Positions 59,248-64,000 of a DNA stretch of 64,000 nucleotides are shown piece by piece. This DNA is from an uncultured Pseudomonadales bacterium (GTDB lineage: Bacteria > Pseudomonadota > Gammaproteobacteria > Pseudomonadales > Azotimanducaceae): the NCBI GenBank assembly GCA_958296025.1, contig OY282430.1:1860001-1924000 (forward strand). The letters run 5' to 3'. How positions within the stretch are numbered: position 1 is the first letter of the stretch; each line of letters opens with the position of its first letter. Under the pieces are notes generated by a model, which ran no database searches, was not told the DNA's origin, and saw only the letters and a list, made by a program, of their open reading frames with translations. The position numbers were made by a program, and so were the translations under genes.

Positions 59248-60465
59248 TTACACCAGTTGGTTCATGTTCAGGATGGGCAGCAGGATGGCCATGACGATGA
59301 ACATCACCATGCCGCCCATCAGCAGCAGCATGAAGGGCTGGAACAATGCCACCAAGGTGGCGACGATGCGCTCCACCTCGGCTTGTTGATGGCGGGCCAC
59401 TCGGTCGAGCATGGCGTCCAACTCTCCGGAGGCTTCGCCGCTGGCGACCATGTGCAGCAGCATGGGCGGAAAATGCCCCACGCCTTCCAGGCCGGCGCGC
59501 AGGCTGGCGCCCTCGCTGACCCGCTGGGTGGCCTCCTTGAGAAGCTGCTGCAGCCAAGTGTTGGAGACCACTTCGGTAGCGATGCGCATGGCGTCCACCA
59601 AGGGCACGCCGCTGCCGTTGAGGATGCTCAGGGTGTTGGCGTAGCGGGCCGCCGAGGCCGCCTTGGTGATGCGCCGCACCAGCGGCAGGCCGAGCTTGTG
59701 CCGGTCCCAAGCCAAGCGCGGCGCGGGGCGGCGCAGCAGGCTTTGCACACCGAGGATCAAGGCGGCGACCGCCAGCAAGGCCAGCCACCACCATTGCTGC
59801 GCCCAAGTGGAGGTGCCGATCAGCAGGCGGGTGCTCCAAGGCAACTCCCGCCCCATGTTGTCCAGCACTCGGATCATGTCCGGCACCACGAACACCATCA
59901 GGGCGCCGACGATCAATATCGCCAAGAAGAACAGCACGATGGGGTACAACAGCGCCATCTCCACATTGCGCCAGGCCTCGAACTGCCGCTCCGTGTAGTC
60001 GGCCAGGTTCTCCAGCACCCGGTTCAAATAGCCGGACTGCTCCCCTGCGGCCACGGTGGAACGGTACAGCGCGTTGAAGCTGGCCGGGAACTCGCCCAAG
60101 CTGGCGGCCAGCGAATGCCCTTCCAGCACCCGGCTGCGCACCGCCATCAGCAAGGCGCTGACGTGCTGCTTCTCCGCCTGTTGGGCCACCGCACTCAAGG
60201 CCTCGTCCAGGGGCAGCCCGGCGCCGATTAGGGTGGCTAGCTGGCGGGTCACCAACACTCGGTCTAGGCCCTTCAGCTTACGTCGGAAGTGGGGGATGGA
60301 CGTCTGCCGCCCGTCATCCTCGGCTTCGGCGGTGGCCTCCACGGTCAACGGCGCCAGCCCTTGGTCGCGCAGCAATTGACGGATTTGGCGGATGCTGTCC
60401 GCCTCCAGCACCCCCTTGCGCCGCCGCCCGTTGACGTCTAGGGCGGTGTATTCAAATGCGGCCAA
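59248..60465 (-). CDS. gspF: type II secretion inner-membrane protein GspF
   Basis: 405 aa platform protein. FEYTALDVNGRRRKGVLEAD N-terminus, two copies of the T2SSF domain (VLVTRQLATLIGAGLPLDEAL and RRITKAASAARYANTLSILN), three membrane helices, and the C-terminal FMLLLMGGMVMFIVMAILLP. Between gspE and gspG. Confidence 0.95.
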   Translation of the reverse strand: MAAFEYTALDVNGRRRKGVLEADSIRQIRQLLRDQGLAPLTVEATAEAEDDGRQTSIPHFRRKLKGLDRVLVTRQLATLIGAGLPLDEALSAVAQQAEKQHVSALLMAVRSRVLEGHSLAASLGEFPASFNALYRSTVAAGEQSGYLNRVLENLADYTERQFEAWRNVEMALLYPIVLFFLAILIVGALMVFVVPDMIRVLDNMGRELPWSTRLLIGTSTWAQQWWWLALLAVAALILGVQSLLRRPAPRLAWDRHKLGLPLVRRITKAASAARYANTLSILNGSGVPLVDAMRIATEVVSNTWLQQLLKEATQRVSEGASLRAGLEGVGHFPPMLLHMVASGEASGELDAMLDRVARHQQAEVERIVATLVALFQPFMLLLMGGMVMFIVMAILLPILNMNQLV

Positions 60466-60503
60466 TTGCCAAACCCCCGCCGCACGGCGCTAGGCCCTCG
60501 CAC

Positions 60504-62033
60504 TCACCTAGTGACTCGCAGGACCTCGGGCAGGGAGGTCACTCCGGCCAGAACCTTGGCCCGACCGTCCTGCTGAATGCTGGCGGAACGGCGCCGTGCG
60601 CACTCGGCCAAGGCCTGCTCCGAAGCACGGTCATGGATGCGTTGGCGCATCGCCTCGTCGATGATCACCAGTTCGTAGATGCCGGTTCGCCCCCGGTAGC
60701 CGCTCTGTCCGCAGGCCTCGCAGCCAGTGGGGTCGAAGATGGTGGCGGCGTCCAGCTGCAGAAACTCGAGTTCCGAGGGCCGGGCCGGCCGCTCGGCGCG
60801 GCATTGCCGACACAGCACCCGCACCAAGCGCTGGGCGAGGCAGCCGACCAGGCTGGAGGAGAGCAAAAAAGGTTCGATGCCCATGTCCACCAAGCGGGTC
60901 ACCGCCCCCACCGCGGTATTGGTGTGCAGGGTGGAGAGCACCAAGTGCCCGGTCAAGCTGGCCTGCACGGCAATTTCGGCAGTTTCCAAATCTCGGATTT
61001 CGCCCACCATGACCACATCCGGGTCTTGCCGCAGAATGGCCCGCAAGCCCCGGGCGAAGGTCATGTCCGACTTCAGGTTGACTTGGGTTTGCCCCACTCC
61101 CAGCAGGTTGTACTCAATCGGATCCTCCACCGTGAGAATGTTCATGGTGCTGGTGGAAAGCTCCGAAAGGGAGGCGTACAGGGTGGTGGTCTTGCCGGAG
61201 CCGGTGGGGCCGGTCACCAGCAGCACGCCGTGCGGCCGTTGCACCAGGTCGCGGACGCGCCCCAAGTCCTGCTCCGACATGCCCAAGCGGGAAAGCTGCA
61301 GGCGCCCGGCTTGCTTGTCCAGCAGCCGCAGCACCACCCGCTCGCCGTTGCCGACTGGCATGGTGGAAACCCGCACGTCCACCTCCCGGCCGCCGATGCG
61401 CAGGCCAATGCGGCCGTCTTGCGGGATGCGCTTCTCGGCGATGTCCAGCTTGGCCATGACCTTGATGCGGGACACCAGCAAGGGCGCCAGCTGACGCTTG
61501 GGCTGCACCACCTCGCGCATGATGCCGTCCACCCGAAAGCGCACCACCAAGTCTTTCTCAAACGTCTCCACATGCACGTCGGAGGCGTTCTCCCGGATGG
61601 CTTCCGTCAGCAGTGCGTTGATTAAGCGGATGACCGGGGCGTTGTCCTCCTGCTCCAGCAGATCCTCGGTCTCCGGCACGGCGTCGGCGAGGCTGGCCAG
61701 ATCCATTTCATCGTCCATGTCCGCCACCATCTGCCGCGCCTCCGAGGCGTCTCGGGCGTAGGCGGTGGCGAGGATCGCCTCGAACTCCGCATCGTCCACC
61801 AAGCGCAGGCGCAGGGGCCGTCCGGCGAAGCGGCGGACCTCCGCTAGGGTGGCCAAGGACGGGGCGCCCCGGCAAACCACATCGGCCTGTTCCGCGCCCA
61901 CCGCCCCGTTAAAGTCGGTGATGGCGGCGCCGAAGCGCCGGGCGAATGAGAACGGCAGCCGCCGGACGCCGTCGCCGCCCGCCTCGTCGTCCGCCGCCGC
62001 GTGGGCAACTGTTGCCTCAACAACCTCGCTCAT
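60504..62033 (-). CDS. gspE: type II secretion ATPase GspE
   Basis: 509 aa hexameric ATPase. N-terminal GspL-binding domain, Walker [18 protein letters not shown], Asp box [11 protein letters not shown], Walker [21 protein letters not shown], His box [11 protein letters not shown] and the zinc-binding CRQC...CEAC. The start at 62033 overlaps the stop of the upstream amidohydrolase gene (ATGA); a start at 62078 would give a longer overlap. gspC and gspD are not in the window. Confidence 0.95.
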   Translation of the reverse strand: MSEVVEATVAHAAADDEAGGDGVRRLPFSFARRFGAAITDFNGAVGAEQADVVCRGAPSLATLAEVRRFAGRPLRLRLVDDAEFEAILATAYARDASEARQMVADMDDEMDLASLADAVPETEDLLEQEDNAPVIRLINALLTEAIRENASDVHVETFEKDLVVRFRVDGIMREVVQPKRQLAPLLVSRIKVMAKLDIAEKRIPQDGRIGLRIGGREVDVRVSTMPVGNGERVVLRLLDKQAGRLQLSRLGMSEQDLGRVRDLVQRPHGVLLVTGPTGSGKTTTLYASLSELSTSTMNILTVEDPIEYNLLGVGQTQVNLKSDMTFARGLRAILRQDPDVVMVGEIRDLETAEIAVQASLTGHLVLSTLHTNTAVGAVTRLVDMGIEPFLLSSSLVGCLAQRLVRVLCRQCRAERPARPSELEFLQLDAATIFDPTGCEACGQSGYRGRTGIYELVIIDEAMRQRIHDRASEQALAECARRRSASIQQDGRAKVLAGVTSLPEVLRVTR

Positions 62034-63163
62034 CCTGGCGCCATCCCGGCGGACTGCAGCGACGGTTTGTCCGCGCAAATGGGCGGCGCCGAGTAGTCCA
62101 ACTGCAGCAGTCTGAAGTAATTTTCTCCCAGCGCAATGCCGCGGAACGCCTCGTCGCTCAGCTGCTTATGGATGCGCCCGGTGATCTCAAGCTCATCCCG
62201 GTAGTCCTCAAACGTCTTGCCGCCGGAGGCAACGAAGTCCGTGCCCGGCAGAAACCGCGTTGGGTGGGCGTCGATGAGATCGACGTACAGAGGGCGCTTG
62301 TCCCGGTGCGACAGCACCTCGTCCTCAATGACCCGCCAGGACAGATCGATCATCAAGTTGGGGTGGCGGTCCAACAAGGCCGTCACCTCGGCGATGTGCC
62401 GCGGCGCGTCCACCACCACCAACTCCCGGGAAAGCCCCAGATGCATCCAGACGATTTTGTTGTCCGGGTACCGATGCAGAACCTCGGAAATCCACGGCAG
62501 GAACTCGGTCAGGTTGGCGTTGTGACCTAGGTCGGAGTGGATGGCAATGGGGATGCCCCGCTCACGCAGGCGCGTCATGAAGGGCCGCCAATTGGCGATG
62601 GTCGCCAGGGGGACCGGCGCGTGGCCATTGTTGAAAAGGGCCTGCTTGACGAGGTTCACTTCCCCCATCCAGCGGAAGATACCGGGGAACTCCCGGTCCA
62701 GCAGCTCCATCCCTTCGACCACGGATTGCGGGTTGGCCAAGTCCGCAAAGGTCATGGAGAGCGTCAGAACGACGTTTTTTGGGCGCAGCGCAAGGAAGTT
62801 GGCGGCGTTGACGAAGTCGTTCTTCAGCGTCGGCAGCACCGGTGTGCCCGGACAATCCAAATAGTAGGTGCAATCTGAATGCACCGGCAGGGCTTGGCCG
62901 ATGCCATAGACATTGGCGAACAACACCCCGGCCCGCTCAAGATGCGCCACCATCTCCCGAAACGGAACGGCCGGGCCACCGAACGGGCGGAAGTGTAGAT
63001 GCGTATCCACCACCGCCGTTGACGGCATCGCCTCCCGATCATAGCAGGGAGCGCCCCCTTGGAACATTTCCAGCGTCGGGCGGGGCGCATCGCTGGCTTG
63101 GACGGCGAAATGGCTTCCGACAGCTAGGACAACGAGAATGATTCGCCATGAAGTCAAAGTCAT
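62030..63163 (-). CDS. exported amidohydrolase-family protein
   Basis: 377 aa. A signal peptide ([20 protein letters not shown]) precedes a TIM-barrel amidohydrolase-2-like fold: [13 protein letters not shown] (metal HxH), [20 protein letters not shown] and [11 protein letters not shown] (Asp). The substrate is unknown. AAGGA lies 7 nt before ATG 63163. The stop overlaps gspE (ATGA), so it is translated from the T2SS transcript and may be a cargo or simply a passenger of the operon. Confidence 0.8.
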   Translation of the reverse strand: MTLTSWRIILVVLAVGSHFAVQASDAPRPTLEMFQGGAPCYDREAMPSTAVVDTHLHFRPFGGPAVPFREMVAHLERAGVLFANVYGIGQALPVHSDCTYYLDCPGTPVLPTLKNDFVNAANFLALRPKNVVLTLSMTFADLANPQSVVEGMELLDREFPGIFRWMGEVNLVKQALFNNGHAPVPLATIANWRPFMTRLRERGIPIAIHSDLGHNANLTEFLPWISEVLHRYPDNKIVWMHLGLSRELVVVDAPRHIAEVTALLDRHPNLMIDLSWRVIEDEVLSHRDKRPLYVDLIDAHPTRFLPGTDFVASGGKTFEDYRDELEITGRIHKQLSDEAFRGIALGENYFRLLQLDYSAPPICADKPSLQSAGMAPG

Positions 63164-63278
63164 GGGCAAGTCCTTGGGTAAGCCGCCCAAGTTACGCAAC
63201 GGCAGGCTTCTTTGCAACCCCTTGCTCTGCAAAGCCGAGCGTTTGAGACCCCAGCAACGCCAGCGCAACTTCCGGTTG

Positions 63279-64000
63279 TCAACGGGCCTTCTCTGATCTA
63301 TCGAGAAACAGCAGCAGCACCGCTAGCGCCGCAACGAAGGGCGCCAGGCGTTCGAGAATGTCGCCCGGCGTGTGCGGCAGCACATAGAAGACGACCGCCA
63401 GCGTGAACCCCGTCGCAATGGAGAGCAACACGCCAAGGGGTTTGGGCCGCATCCCGGCTAGCCTAAGAATGAGGGTGGGGCCGAACGCGGCGCCCACGGC
63501 CGTCCAGGCGATCAATGCGCGGGTGAAGATTCTTTCCTCCAGAAATAGGGCGACCAGCACGGCGAGCGCCACCAGAACCACGATGGTCAGACGGGAGATC
63601 AGCAGGCTGCGTTGGGCGAGATTCCTGCCCAGCCCCAAATCATGGGTCGCGGAGGAGGCGGCAACCAGCAATTGGCTGTCGGCGGTGGACATGATGGCGG
63701 ACAGCACCGCCGCCAGCAGCACGGCGCCGACCAGCGGCGGAAACAGGCTGTCCGTCAGGAGGAAGAACAGGGTTTCCTCGTTTTCCACCCCCGAATACAG
63801 GATGTGCCCCGCCAGGCCCAGAAAGCACATGCCGAAAAACACCAGCAGGTACCAGCAAATGGCGATGACCCGCCCCTGACGCAAGGATTGCGCGTCGCGC
63901 AGCGCCATGAACCGAACCATCAGGTGCGGCTGGCCGTAAGTGCCGAAACTGACGCTCAGGTTGCCGGCGATCACGCCGAGGGCCAGCAAGCCGGCGTTGC
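63279..64000 (-). CDS. sodium/solute symporter, PutP-like (5' end beyond the window)
   Basis: The last 240 or so residues of an SSS-family transporter. VSFGTYGQPHLMVRFMALRD and LSAIMSTADSQLLVAASSAT match the C-terminal core of PutP (Na+/proline symporter), followed by AWTAVGAAFGPTLILRL. The frame remains open to the window edge at 64000, so the N-terminal half is not visible. It precedes the amidohydrolase gene by 115 nt on the same strand. Confidence 0.85.
   Translation of the reverse strand, partial: NAGLLALGVIAGNLSVSFGTYGQPHLMVRFMALRDAQSLRQGRVIAICWYLLVFFGMCFLGLAGHILYSGVENEETLFFLLTDSLFPPLVGAVLLAAVLSAIMSTADSQLLVAASSATHDLGLGRNLAQRSLLISRLTIVVLVALAVLVALFLEERIFTRALIAWTAVGAAFGPTLILRLAGMRPKPLGVLLSIATGFTLAVVFYVLPHTPGDILERLAPFVAALAVLLLFLDRSEKAR

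Overview
The window (about 62-63% GC by eye) looks like a chromosomal segment of a free-living, probably marine or environmental Gammaproteobacterium. This rests on the uvrY/gacA-uvrC-pgsA block, a type II secretion operon in the order gspE-F-G-H-I-J-K-L-M, lptFG, an EntD/Sfp-type phosphopantetheinyl transferase, aerobic hemF, and a histidine kinase/response regulator pair resembling the 'proteobacterial dedicated sortase' regulators. The assignment is inference from gene content. No rRNA, tRNA, CRISPR array, prophage or origin was seen.

Layout. 0.1-6 kb: two toxin-antitoxin loci (one with a truncated YafQ-like toxin, one MazF-like), an SDR plus HpaH-type hydratase pair, a small double-glycine-leader peptide gene, trxB and a DUF4143 ATPase. 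6.2-10.4 kb: phenylacetyl-CoA epoxidase genes paaA-B-C-E with the repressor paaX; paaD is absent and its place is taken by a 110-bp gap with a long stem-loop. 10.5-12.6 kb: a membrane protein, a FrnE/DsbA-like protein and cysE. 12.87-15.00 kb: a complete insertion sequence with 18-bp perfect terminal inverted repeats and a 9-bp target duplication, carrying a D12-class adenine methyltransferase gene coupled to its transposase. 15.0-21.1 kb: a possible surface glycan/lipid set (nucleotidyltransferase-fold protein, CDP-alcohol phosphatidyltransferase, flippase, NeuA-KdsC-like fusion, metallophosphoesterase). Two of these genes carry in-frame copies of a short palindromic repeat. 21.2-24.8 kb: lptG, lptF, a divergent lptA-like gene whose start codon overlaps that of lptF, and xthA.

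25-30 kb: uvrY/gacA, uvrC, pgsA, a PiT-like membrane protein, a small HTH protein and an HpaI-type aldolase. 30.4-34.7 kb: a FAN1-like VRR-NUC nuclease overlapping a RecB-like-nuclease/XPD-like helicase fusion, probably a DNA-repair pair. 34.7-41 kb: pyruvate kinase, a TauE-type exporter, a MORN-repeat protein, a membrane-anchored pseudokinase and an MBL hydrolase. 41-48.6 kb: the two-component pair, an NadR-like ATPase, a PPTase, a CNT nucleoside transporter, ExbD, a BON lipoprotein and hemF. 48.8-53.4 kb: an HMGS-like/DUF35 fusion that has Gln where the catalytic Cys is expected, an SCP2-type thiolase, rmlA and gmhB. 53.6-64 kb: the T2SS operon, headed by an exported amidohydrolase coupled to gspE, and a PutP-type symporter cut by the window end.

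The most notable items are the IS with its methyltransferase passenger, the palindromic element that inserts into coding sequence in both orientations, the orphan double-glycine peptide, the HMGS-like/DUF35/thiolase unit, and the FAN1-helicase pair.
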